Source of the DNA: Labilithrix sp.
GTDB taxonomy: Bacteria > Myxococcota > Polyangia > Polyangiales > Polyangiaceae
Assembly: GCA_028287035.1 (NCBI GenBank)
Contig: JAQBQL010000070.1
Location: 1-49,781, forward strand
DNA: 49,781 bases
Reading direction: 5' to 3'
This document shows, piece after piece, positions 23,489-31,732 of this stretch (its first letter is position 1; each line of letters begins with the position of its first letter). The notes beneath the pieces are model-generated. The model made no database searches. It was not told where the DNA came from and saw nothing but the letters and a program-made list of their open reading frames with translations. The position numbers and the translations under genes were made by a program.

Positions 23489-26434
23489 CTAGAAGCTCGT
23501 GGTGATGGTGGCGAGCACCGTGCGTCCGTTCTGGACGAGGGTTCGCTGACGGAACTCGCCGCTCGGCACGACGGAGTACTTGAAGTCGCCGAGGTTGTAC
23601 GCGCCGATGGCGTACCGCGTGCTCATGCGCTCGATCTCGCCGGACAGGACGAGGTCCCAGATGACCGCCGGGTCGGTGGTGCGCTGCGGAGCGTCGGTGA
23701 CGAGCTCGTTGCGGTCGGGCCGCGGGCCCTCGATCGACACGCGCGTCATTGCCATGATGGTGCGGCCGATGATCGGGACCGCTCCCTTGAAGGAGGCGAG
23801 GTGCTCGATCGAGTTGGGGACGTCGCGCAGCGTCACGTCATTGATGTACCGCGCCTTCGAGTACGAATACGTGGCGCTCATCATCCAGCCCTGGCGCCAC
23901 TCGCGGCGCACCTCCGCCTCGGCCCCGAGCACGAGGACCTCGGCGGGCGAGTTGCTGTACTGCACGATGCCGCTGTTCGGCGCGGTCTCGTTGAGGCGAA
24001 CGAGGTCCTGCACGAGGTTCGTGTAGCCGGCGACGAGCCCGGTGACCGTCTGGGAGAAACGGTGCGAGTACTCGATCTCGGCCGAGTAGATCTGCTCGGG
24101 CTTGAGGGACGCCGGCGGCAGCTGGAAGAGCGCCGTGTAGTGCAGCTCGTAGACGCTCGGCGCGCGGAAGGCCTTCGCCCCCATCACCTTGATGTTGCCG
24201 CCGTCGTACGGCTTGAAGATCACCGCGAGCCGCGGGTTGAGCGCCGCGGCGACATCGAACTCCGGCAGGTTCGAGTAGTAGTCGAGCCGGGCGCCGGCCA
24301 CGAGCTTGAGCCGCGGCGTTGCCGTGACGTCCGCATTCACGTAGCCGGCTCCGACGGTGAACGGATCGTTCCGGCCCGCGCCGCCCGCATCGTCGAGAAG
24401 GTAGGCGCCGGCCTCGCTCTCGCCGACCTGGTGGGTCTGGAAGTGGCGGATCAGCTCGCCGCCGACGGTGAGGCGGAGCGCGTTCGACGGAGTGAAGACG
24501 AAGCGCTGCTCGAGCCCGCCCCACCGACCACGGTACGAGTCATGCGAGGTGCCGCCGCTGGCGGGCGCGTACGGCGAGGTGCCGTCGAAGTCGTACATGT
24601 TCACGTGCGCGCGCGTGAGCGACTGGATGCTCTGCGTGAGCTGCGGCTCGAAGCGGCCCTCGACCATCCCTCGCGTGTCGGCGAAGCGGGCGCTGCGGTC
24701 GCCGAAGATCGTGTCGTACTCGCCGGTCGGCAGGTACTTCTTCCGCGAGTTCAAGAACCACTGCAGCGTGAACGCCTTGTACCAGAGCCGGCCGGTCACC
24801 ATCCCGCCGTGCTGGCGGTCGGCGTCGCGCGCGTTGCCGTCGGTGGGGCGGCCGTTCGCGCCGAGCGGCGCGTTGGGGTCGCGCGGGTCGGACTGGTACT
24901 CGGGGAAGAAGAAGTCCCGCCCGGCGCCCTGCTGGCCGCTCACCGTCGCCCAGAACCCCGCGTCGGGCGAGAAGCGAACGTTGGCCGTCGCGCGCGCCTT
25001 CGTGATGCCGTACTCGAAGGTGCCGAGCGAGGCCTCCCCGTGCGTCGGCTGGTTGTGCGAACGCGTCACGAGGTTGATGACGCCGAAGAACGCGCTCGAT
25101 CCGTACAGCACCGATCCGGGGCCGCGCACCACCTCGATGCGCTCGATGTCGTCGATGTCCACGCGTGCGTCGGTGCCGACGTAGGACGACCAGATGTAGT
25201 TGTCGTTCATCGGCTGCCCGTCGAGGAGGACGAGCACCCGGTTGCCGTAGTCGCCGGGACGCGAGAACCCGCGGAAGCCGGCGGTCGTGTAGCTGCGGTC
25301 GTCCGACAGGTAGATGCCGCGGATCCCGCGGAGCGCCTCGCCGAGCGTGGGGTAGCCCATGGCGCGCAGCTCCTGGATCGAGATGATCGAGACCGACGCC
25401 GGCGCGTCCTCGACCGACTCCGTGACGCGCGAGGCCGCGCTGACCTCCTCGACGAACGCGAGCTGCGCCTCGATCTTGGTCTCCTTGCGGGAGACGTCGA
25501 CGACCTGGGAGACCGAGCGATAGCCCTGCTGCGAGACGACGACCGTGTGCTTGCCGACCGGCACGTTGAGGACGGTGGGCGTGAAGCCGACCGCGTGACC
25601 GTCGACGGTGACGAGCGCGTCGCGGATGTCGGCGCTGACGACGACCGCCCCCGTCTGCGAGGAGAGACGCCCGCGCACCATGGTGATCTGGTTGGCGGGG
25701 ATGTCGGTCGTGACCTCGCCCGTCTGGAAGCCCTCCTTCGAGAAGAAGAACGTGTGGCGTCCCGGCGGCACCGGGGCCGAGCAGGGAACCGTGCACACGA
25801 CCGGCGTGGTGTCGTCGTCGACGCGCACGACCGCGCCGGGCTCGCCCTCGAGCCGCGCCGTGCCGAGGATCTGCTTCAGCCTCAGGGTGACGGTCTGCTC
25901 GGCTCCCGCCTTCAGCACGAGCGGCTCGGACTCGGCCGGCTCGTAGCCCTGCTTCTCGACGATCACGCGGCGGCGTCCGTCGGGCAGACCGAGCGTGCGC
26001 GGGGTCGTGCCGCGGGGGCCGAGGTCCCGGCGGTCGAGGTAGACGGTGGCGCCGGGCGGGTCCGTCTCGACCTTGAGGATCGCGACTGCCGGGCTGATAC
26101 GCTGCAGGGCGTCCTCCACGCGCCGCTTCAGCTGGGGGCTCGTCTCGCCTTCGAGCGCGAGCACGTAGTAGCGGTACGCGTCCGGCGAGCGCCCGAGCTG
26201 CTCGTAGGTGCGGGCGATGTTGAAGAGGACGTTCTTGTTGGGGACGAGCCGGTTCGACGAGAGGAAGTGCTCGAGCGCTCCCTTGAAATCCTTGACCTCG
26301 TAGCGCTCGGCGCCGAGCTGGAACTGGAGATCCGCCTCGTCGGCGAGGTCGTCGGCACGCGCCGGGACGGCGCAGAGCATCGTGCCCAGGGCGACCGCCA
26401 TGGACAACAGGAAGAGCCGGTGCGTGAGCCTCAT
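23489..26434 (-). CDS. TonB-dependent receptor with N-terminal TPR and three PEGA domains
   Basis: 981 residues from the ATG at 26434, which begins a signal peptide cleaved near ARA at residue 27; an ORF start at 26509 adds no signal. Residues ~30-110 are TPR-like helices (ALEHFLSSNRLVPNKNVLF). Three PEGA-type beta domains lie at about 118-187, 190-257 and 262-326, each with a GxHTVxVxxxGY or related pattern. The plug (~330-450) includes VEDAPASVSIISIQELRAMG and VRGPGSVLYGSSAFFGVINL, and the rest is the outer-membrane beta-barrel. It imports a substrate using TonB energy. The substrate is unknown, and the normal TonB box is not obvious. Confidence 0.9.
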   Translation of the reverse strand: MRLTHRLFLLSMAVALGTMLCAVPARADDLADEADLQFQLGAERYEVKDFKGALEHFLSSNRLVPNKNVLFNIARTYEQLGRSPDAYRYYVLALEGETSPQLKRRVEDALQRISPAVAILKVETDPPGATVYLDRRDLGPRGTTPRTLGLPDGRRRVIVEKQGYEPAESEPLVLKAGAEQTVTLRLKQILGTARLEGEPGAVVRVDDDTTPVVCTVPCSAPVPPGRHTFFFSKEGFQTGEVTTDIPANQITMVRGRLSSQTGAVVVSADIRDALVTVDGHAVGFTPTVLNVPVGKHTVVVSQQGYRSVSQVVDVSRKETKIEAQLAFVEEVSAASRVTESVEDAPASVSIISIQELRAMGYPTLGEALRGIRGIYLSDDRSYTTAGFRGFSRPGDYGNRVLVLLDGQPMNDNYIWSSYVGTDARVDIDDIERIEVVRGPGSVLYGSSAFFGVINLVTRSHNQPTHGEASLGTFEYGITKARATANVRFSPDAGFWATVSGQQGAGRDFFFPEYQSDPRDPNAPLGANGRPTDGNARDADRQHGGMVTGRLWYKAFTLQWFLNSRKKYLPTGEYDTIFGDRSARFADTRGMVEGRFEPQLTQSIQSLTRAHVNMYDFDGTSPYAPASGGTSHDSYRGRWGGLEQRFVFTPSNALRLTVGGELIRHFQTHQVGESEAGAYLLDDAGGAGRNDPFTVGAGYVNADVTATPRLKLVAGARLDYYSNLPEFDVAAALNPRLAVIFKPYDGGNIKVMGAKAFRAPSVYELHYTALFQLPPASLKPEQIYSAEIEYSHRFSQTVTGLVAGYTNLVQDLVRLNETAPNSGIVQYSNSPAEVLVLGAEAEVRREWRQGWMMSATYSYSKARYINDVTLRDVPNSIEHLASFKGAVPIIGRTIMAMTRVSIEGPRPDRNELVTDAPQRTTDPAVIWDLVLSGEIERMSTRYAIGAYNLGDFKYSVVPSGEFRQRTLVQNGRTVLATITTSF

Positions 26435-26608
26435 CGAGACCTCGGGACAGCGCGTGTGATGTGAATGCGACGTTAACAGGGCGTCTGCGGGGCCGACAAA
26501 CTCTTCCATCGGACCGCCCGCGTCCTACCAGGAATGTTCTTCCCCCGGCGGAGAGCGTGGATTTTCGCGCGAAGTGCGCGAGAATGTTCGCCTCGAGAGG
26601 GAAGCGCC

Positions 26609-27487
26609 ATGCTCCACACGCCGTTCGATACCTCGGATGCGGATGTCACCGGTGAGATCCCGGGAGCGGTCGATCGGACGGCGGTGGACCTCGCGCCACT
26701 CTCGCCCGACGTGACGAGCGAGATCTCGGCGCTCGACATCCTCGAGGTGACGGCGCTCGCCGGGGCGAGCGCATCGGTCACGACGGACGTGACGGGCTCG
26801 CCGGTACCGACGGAGATCGCGCGCGTGCCGGCGGCGACGACGCGCACGCCGACGATGAGCTCCACGGCGCTGCGGGCCGCGCAGCCTTCCTCGCTCGCGC
26901 CGCTGTCGCTCGACGTGATGGCGCCGCGCGTGCCCGGCGCCGCTCACCACACGCGGGACGCGGGCGCAGCGTGGCTACCGACGTCGTCGGCGATGATCGA
27001 CTTCACCGCGGCGGCAGGCCTTCCTCGCACGCGCTCACGCGTGATCGCGTACGTGTCGGCGGTCGCCGCCGCATGCCTCGTCGCCGGAACCGTGGGCGCG
27101 GTGCTCGGGTACGCCGGATCGCGCACGGCGACCGCCAGCGCCCCGAGCAGCCCCACGGTGTTCCAGGCGCCGCGCCTCCCGACCGTGCTCGAGGCCACCG
27201 AGGAGGTCACGCAGGGTCCCGGCAGCGCGCTCCAGAAGAGCGCGCCGGAGGCCGGCGAGCCGCCGACCAGTCACGCGGCGTCGGGCGGAGCGCACGCCGC
27301 CCCGGCCCATCCCGCCACGGGCATCTTGCGCGTCCCGAGCGGGACCACCGGCGCCCTCGTCGACGGCGCGCCGCAGCGCGTGGAGGGGTCTTCTCTCGTC
27401 GTCGCGTGCGGCCATCGCCGCGTGAAGCTGCCGGGCCGCTCGGTCCGGAACGTCGACGTTCCGTGCGGCGGCACCGGCACCTTCTGA
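26609..27487 (+). CDS. Single-pass membrane protein with periplasmic C-terminal domain
   Basis: 292 residues from the ATG at 26609, placed by GAGAGGGAAG at 26595-26604; a longer frame start at 26534 lacks this. The N-terminal ~130 residues are low-complexity, Thr/Ser/Asp-rich. One transmembrane helix spans about 145-170 (VIAYVSAVAAACLVAGTVG). The C-terminal part has a Pro/Ala linker and a small PEGA-like end, GILRVPSGTTGALVDGAP with VVACGHRRVKLPGR. Similar domain ends are frequent in myxobacterial serine/threonine-kinase or FHA proteins, but no kinase domain is present. Function unknown. Confidence 0.7.
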   Translation: MLHTPFDTSDADVTGEIPGAVDRTAVDLAPLSPDVTSEISALDILEVTALAGASASVTTDVTGSPVPTEIARVPAATTRTPTMSSTALRAAQPSSLAPLSLDVMAPRVPGAAHHTRDAGAAWLPTSSAMIDFTAAAGLPRTRSRVIAYVSAVAAACLVAGTVGAVLGYAGSRTATASAPSSPTVFQAPRLPTVLEATEEVTQGPGSALQKSAPEAGEPPTSHAASGGAHAAPAHPATGILRVPSGTTGALVDGAPQRVEGSSLVVACGHRRVKLPGRSVRNVDVPCGGTGTF

Positions 27488-27491
27488 GCGC

Positions 27492-27704
27492 TCAGCTGCC
27501 GCTGCCGCCCGTCTCCTTGGGCCCGCCATGCGTTCCCTGGGTCGGCTTGCCGGTCTCGTCGGCGCCGCGCAGCTGACCATCCTCGAGCGGGGTCGTGAGC
27601 GGCTGGCCGCCGTGCTCGGCGAGGCGCTCGCGCCTCATCTTCGACTCGCCCTCGCCCTCGGGCGCGACCTGCGTCTCCGTCTTCTCGTCGTTCGGTGCAG
27701 TCAT
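27492..27704 (-). CDS. Small hydrophilic protein, 70 residues
   Basis: 70 residues. The ATG at 27704 is placed by AGAGGAGA about 9 bases upstream, a good ribosome site, and this is what makes me prefer this short frame over the upstream ORF extension. The protein is charged and Gly/Glu/Thr-rich (TAPNDEKTETQ, then GGPKETGGSGS at the end), with no membrane segment and no Cys. It looks intrinsically disordered. It ends 4 bp from the convergent membrane-protein gene. No family recognised; expression is supported only by the ribosome site and codon use. Confidence 0.55.
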   Translation of the reverse strand: MTAPNDEKTETQVAPEGEGESKMRRERLAEHGGQPLTTPLEDGQLRGADETGKPTQGTHGGPKETGGSGS

Positions 27705-27725
27705 CTTCACATCTCCTCTGACCGT

Positions 27726-27745
27726 CCGGGAATGCACGTTCCCGG
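27726..27745. promoter_or_regulatory. Inverted repeat with 7-bp arms, 6-bp spacer
   Basis: CCGGGAA at 27726-27732 and TTCCCGG at 27739-27745 are perfect reverse complements. The element begins 22 bases upstream of the minus-strand ATG at 27704, just before its ribosome site. It could be a repressor operator or a leader-RNA hairpin that controls the 70-residue gene. Confidence 0.4.
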
Positions 27746-27891
27746 CCAGGTGGAGATGCGACACTGCCTCGCGCGCGAGCCTCGCTTGACCTTCGATCTG
27801 CGGCGGCGACGCGCCCCGCAGGTCCAGCGCCGCACCCGACGTGACGAGGGCGCCACGCTGCGTTGCGATCACGCGCGCACGGTCGTGGCGC

Positions 27892-27901
27892 GTCACGTGA
27901 C
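27892..27901. promoter_or_regulatory. 10-bp palindrome upstream of the S9 peptidase
   Basis: GTCACGTGAC is a perfect dyad about 120 bases before the S9 peptidase start. It has the shape of a dimeric regulator site. Short palindromes occur by chance, so the call is weak. Confidence 0.2.
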
Positions 27902-28019
27902 CGCGGGTCCACACGGCACGCAGCGCCGCGCGGAAGACGTCACCCGTGGCGAGGCACGCGCACTGCAATAGCGGCCGCAAACGGACCCCTCGGGCGTTCA
28001 CTCCGGAGCTGCACGAACG

Positions 28020-29972
28020 ATGAAGGACGACAAGGATTCAGCCGCCCGCGCGGGACGCGGCTTCACGATCGAGGATCTGCTCTCGTTCCAGGTCCTCGCC
28101 GATCTCGACGTGTCGCCGGACGGACGGACCGTCGTGTACGCGGTGACCGGGACCGACGTCGCCGCCGACGCGACGTTCACGAACCTCTGGCGTGTTCCCG
28201 CGGACGGCGGCAGCCCCCAGCAGCTCACCTTCGGAACGTCGGTGAACGACAGCCCGCGGATCTCGCCGGACGGCTCGCAGCTGGCGTTCCTCTCCAACCG
28301 CGGCGGGTCGATCCAGCTCCACGTGATGCCGCTCGGCGGCGGCGAGGCCCGGCCCGTCACCGATCTGCCGAGCGGCGCGGGTGCCGCGACGTGGTCGCCC
28401 GACGGGTCGCGTCTGGCGTTCGCGATCGCGGTGCCCGACGGCAGCCCGGAGGACGGCCCGCGCGCCGTCCGGCGGAGCTCGTACAAGGCGGACGGCGTGG
28501 GCTTCATCGCAAACCGCCCGTCGCAGGTGTTCGTGGTTTCGGCCGCGGGAGGCGATGCCCGTCAGCTGACGAAAGGCGACGGCAGCTGCTTCGAGCCGCA
28601 GTGGTCCCCGGACGGACGGCGCCTCGTGCTCTCCCGCCAGCGGACCGGCCGCGCCGACTCGCACCGCAGCGACGTCTGGACGATCGACGTCGACACCGGC
28701 GAGGAGCGCCAGCTCACGACGCGATCGGTGCACAGCGTGTCCCCCACGTTCTCTCCGGACGGCAGCCGCATCGCGTACTACGGCGGCGAGGAGGACGGCG
28801 ACCCCCGTCGTTCGGTGTGGGTCGTTTCGAGCGATGGCGGCGACGAACGGAGCGTCACCTCGGTCGAGCTCGAGATCGCGGCATTCCCGCTGGCGATCAC
28901 CAAGCCGCCGGCCTTCAGCAAGGACGGCGCCGAGGTCGCGGTGGTCACGACGTCACGCATGCGTTCGGGCGTCTCGATGATCCGGCTCGACGATGGCCGT
29001 GCGCGCGTCGTGCTCGGCGGCTCGCGCCAGATCAGCATGGCCGCGACCTCGCACTCCGGCGATCGCATCGCCTTCGTCTGGAGCGAGCTGCACGTCTGCG
29101 GCAAGCTCGGCGCCGCACGCTGGGACGGGTCGGGCGAGCAGCTCCTCGTCGACGTCAATGCGGCGTGGGGCGAAGGTCGCGCGTGGCCCAAGGCGGAGCT
29201 GCGCGAGGTCCCGGGCACCGAGGGGCGGCGCAACGAGTGTCTTCTCCTCCTTCCGGAAGGGAAGGGTCCGTTCCCGCTGCTCGTCGACGTGCACGGCGGG
29301 CCCCATTCGTACGTGGAGCTCGGCTACCCGTACCACCCGTACTGGTACGTCCTCGCGACGCGAGGCTGGGCCGTGATGGCGCTCAACCCGGTCGGCTCGT
29401 CCTCGTACGGCGACGACATGGTGCAGCGGCTACGCGGGCGCTGGGGCATCGCCGATCTGCCGGAGCAGCTCGCGGCCGTCGACGCGCTCGTGAAGGAGGG
29501 CATCGCCGACGACCAGCGGGTGGCGATCGCCGGAAAGTCCTACGGCGGCTACATGGCGGCGTGGGCGATCGGCAAGACCAACCGGTTCCGCGCCGCGGTG
29601 TGCTCGGCGGGCGTCATGAACCTCGAGTCCCACTACGGGACCTCGGACAGCGGGTCGTACGTCGACCCGTACAACATGGCCGGTGACATCGTGGAGGTGC
29701 GCGAGCGGTACCACGAGCTGTCGCCCATCCACGCGGCGAAGGCCTGCCAGACGCCGACGCTCATCCTGCAGGGCGAGGACGACCAGCGATGCCCGGTCGG
29801 CCAGGGCGAGGAGCTGTTCCAGGCGCTCGTCCGGCGGAGCAAGGCGGAGGTCGAGCTCGTGCTCTATCCCGGCGGCGACCATCACCTCGCCGAGACCGGC
29901 AAGCCGAGCCACCGCGTCGACTATCACGGTCGCATCGTCGCGTGGCTCGAGCGGCACGTCACTCGAGCGTGA
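28020..29972 (+). CDS. S9 family prolyl-oligopeptidase-type serine peptidase
   Basis: 650 residues, within the usual S9 range. The N-terminal ~380 residues form a beta-propeller of WD40/TolB-like repeats (for example NDSPRISPDGSQLAFLSNR and FEPQWSPDGRRLVLSRQR). The C-terminal alpha/beta-hydrolase has GKSYGGYMA with nucleophile Ser507, the acid in GEDDQR (Asp587/588) and the histidine in GGDHHLAETG (His621/622). The propeller limits access to short peptides. No signal peptide is seen, so it is cytoplasmic or exported by another route. Its 3' end overlaps the convergent lipoprotein gene by 14 bp. Confidence 0.92.
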   Translation: MKDDKDSAARAGRGFTIEDLLSFQVLADLDVSPDGRTVVYAVTGTDVAADATFTNLWRVPADGGSPQQLTFGTSVNDSPRISPDGSQLAFLSNRGGSIQLHVMPLGGGEARPVTDLPSGAGAATWSPDGSRLAFAIAVPDGSPEDGPRAVRRSSYKADGVGFIANRPSQVFVVSAAGGDARQLTKGDGSCFEPQWSPDGRRLVLSRQRTGRADSHRSDVWTIDVDTGEERQLTTRSVHSVSPTFSPDGSRIAYYGGEEDGDPRRSVWVVSSDGGDERSVTSVELEIAAFPLAITKPPAFSKDGAEVAVVTTSRMRSGVSMIRLDDGRARVVLGGSRQISMAATSHSGDRIAFVWSELHVCGKLGAARWDGSGEQLLVDVNAAWGEGRAWPKAELREVPGTEGRRNECLLLLPEGKGPFPLLVDVHGGPHSYVELGYPYHPYWYVLATRGWAVMALNPVGSSSYGDDMVQRLRGRWGIADLPEQLAAVDALVKEGIADDQRVAIAGKSYGGYMAAWAIGKTNRFRAAVCSAGVMNLESHYGTSDSGSYVDPYNMAGDIVEVRERYHELSPIHAAKACQTPTLILQGEDDQRCPVGQGEELFQALVRRSKAEVELVLYPGGDHHLAETGKPSHRVDYHGRIVAWLERHVTRA

Positions 29973-30768
29973 ACTGGAAGTTCGCGCCGCCCGCCGAGTC
30001 CCACTGCGTGCACGCATGGAAGTCGACCGTCTCGAACCACAGCTCGAGCTGCTTGCCGCCCGGAGCCGGATGGAGCCTGCCGATGGTGCGTCCGTAGCGG
30101 CTCTCCTCGGCGAGCTCCTGCGGGGGCAGCGCCGCGCCGTCGACACGGCCGAACATGGTCAGCCTGCGACCGCTCTGGTTGCAGCTCTCGAGGCGGAGCG
30201 ACGCGTAGTCGACGAGGAGATCGGTCCCGGCGCGGAGCGTCCCGCCCGTCGTGACTGCGCCGTCCTTCTCGAAATGGATGACGGGAAGGCGCGCCTTGCC
30301 GACCGGAAAGTGGAAGTTCGCGCCGCCGGCGCTGTCGTACTCGGAGCAGCCGCGCGGGTTCGTGAGCTGCACGTAGATCTCGAGGTCGGTCGCGTGAAAG
30401 GGCGCGGTGAGCTCCATGCTGCTCGCGCCGTTCGAATTGGCGACGAGCTTCGAGCGGAAGCCCTCTCCGGTGGTCGTGTGCCACGAGTAGAAGAGCGTGT
30501 AGTCGAACTGCGGGCCGTGGTGCGGGTCGCCGTCGCCCTTCGTGCAGCTCGTCATGCGCTCGGGGGCGTACGTGATCTTGACGGTCTCGCCCTCGAAGAT
30601 GGCCCCCGTGAGCGAGGGGCTCGCCTTGCCTCCCGCGAACGCGATCGCGGCGGTCGCGGCCGTGAGATCCTCGTCGGACGCCGCCGCGGAGTCCGCGGCC
30701 GGCGCGGCCGAGCACGCGGCGGAGACGAGGGTGACGAGCGCGACGAGACCGACGTGGAACCTGCCCAT
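29959..30768 (-). CDS. Lipoprotein with two DUF6209-like domains
   Basis: 269 residues. The lipobox is VSAAC with Cys19. A Ser/Asp linker (SDEDLT) follows. The mature protein has two related halves. Each begins with a pattern like GxLxxGxxVxIxYxxxRxxSC and ends with a Cys, then DSAGGANF (both halves have CxxxDSAGGANFxF). The pattern matches DUF6209-type proteins, whose function is unknown. The duplication is seen directly. It probably sits on the periplasmic or outer surface. Its start faces the next lipoprotein gene across about 200 bp. Confidence 0.75.
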   Translation of the reverse strand: MGRFHVGLVALVTLVSAACSAAPAADSAAASDEDLTAATAAIAFAGGKASPSLTGAIFEGETVKITYAPERMTSCTKGDGDPHHGPQFDYTLFYSWHTTTGEGFRSKLVANSNGASSMELTAPFHATDLEIYVQLTNPRGCSEYDSAGGANFHFPVGKARLPVIHFEKDGAVTTGGTLRAGTDLLVDYASLRLESCNQSGRRLTMFGRVDGAALPPQELAEESRYGRTIGRLHPAPGGKQLELWFETVDFHACTQWDSAGGANFQFTLE

Positions 30769-30969
30769 GCGCACCAAGTAGCATCTTGTAGGCAACGGTC
30801 GAGGGCGAACTGTGGAACCCATCGAGATCGCACCGTGTTCGGGTGGATCGTGTGGGTGGTACGACATACCCCCACCTCGGCGCTTCCGCGGCGCGGCGAC
30901 CCTGGATTTGTGCCGTGACGGTGCGTGAGGAGGGCTGGCCCGCGGCGTGCGTGAGCGGCGTCTCGTCCG

Positions 30970-31725
30970 ATGCAACGTTCGCCGTCCGTCAGCCTTGTCG
31001 CCCTCCTCGTCGCCGCCTTGGCCGCCGTCGCGGGGTGCTCCGGCGCCTCCGAGGAGGACGACGCGGAGGCGAGCGGCGAGGCCCTGACGTCCCTCGGCGC
31101 CGGTGAGTACCGCGCGTACGCAGCGGTAGCAGCAGAGGCCGGAGCCGCGCCCGCCGGAGGACAGGTGACCGTGCTTGGCCTCCGCGGCGTCGCCCTCGAC
31201 GGGAGCACGCACGGGACGACGTTCCACCACGCGTTCGACGACACGCTCGTCGTGCTCGGTGCTGATGGCGCGTCGTCGTTCCGCTTCGCGGCGTCCACGC
31301 ACCCGTTCGAGAAGAAGGGCGTCAGCGGCGTGCCCGACGTGGATGGCGACCGCGTCGCCGACGTCGGCATGATCCGGCCGGGCATCTACGACGTGGCCGG
31401 TCGCGAGCGACTCATCGCGGGCCAGCCTTCGTTCGTCGTCACGCGCGAGGGCAGCGGGCGCCTGCCGGGATGGCGCGACGTCGACCACGACGGCGTCCTC
31501 GCGGCGCGCGAGCTCGCCGCCTCGGAGCAGCGCGGCGACGTCCTCACGGACGTGCTCTTCCATCAAGGGGAGGGCGGCGCCCCGGCGGCGGTGGGTTGCC
31601 AGGTGCTGCCGGCCGCCGACATCCGCGCGTTCGTCCGCGCGATCGGCGGCGCGAAGGCTCGTTTCCGCTACGTGCTCGTCGATGCCAGCGGGCTCGCGCC
31701 TGACGCGCTTCCCCACGGAAAGTAG
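30970..31725 (+). CDS. Lipoprotein with GCQ motif, possible L,D-transpeptidase-like
   Basis: 251 residues. The lipobox gives Cys23, followed by an acidic linker and SGEALT. The body has FHQGEGGAPAAVGCQVLP (His198, Cys210). An His followed by a short loop and Gly-Cys is the arrangement around the catalytic Cys in YkuD-like enzymes and in some phage-associated peptidoglycan proteins (SxGCQ), so a peptidoglycan-related enzyme is possible. It also has DVDGD and DVDHDG calcium-loop-like stretches. The following gene encodes a likely cysteine peptidase. Assignment is tentative. Confidence 0.55.
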   Translation: MQRSPSVSLVALLVAALAAVAGCSGASEEDDAEASGEALTSLGAGEYRAYAAVAAEAGAAPAGGQVTVLGLRGVALDGSTHGTTFHHAFDDTLVVLGADGASSFRFAASTHPFEKKGVSGVPDVDGDRVADVGMIRPGIYDVAGRERLIAGQPSFVVTREGSGRLPGWRDVDHDGVLAARELAASEQRGDVLTDVLFHQGEGGAPAAVGCQVLPAADIRAFVRAIGGAKARFRYVLVDASGLAPDALPHGK

Positions 31726-31732
31726 AACCCGG

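Larger units (their letters stand above)
27705..28019. other. 315-bp intergenic region between divergent genes
   Basis: No gene is supported here. It separates the 70-residue minus-strand gene from the S9 peptidase gene and should hold both promoters. Two symmetric sequences inside it (27726-27745 and 27892-27901) are listed separately. A minus-strand frame continues through it from the small gene, but without a start codon and ribosome site that I trust. Confidence 0.6.

Noticed and set aside
22883..26464. Plus-strand ORF of about 1,193 codons antisense to the TonB receptor
   Set aside because: Arg/His/Glu-rich translation with no domains; the minus strand encodes an unmistakable TonB receptor.
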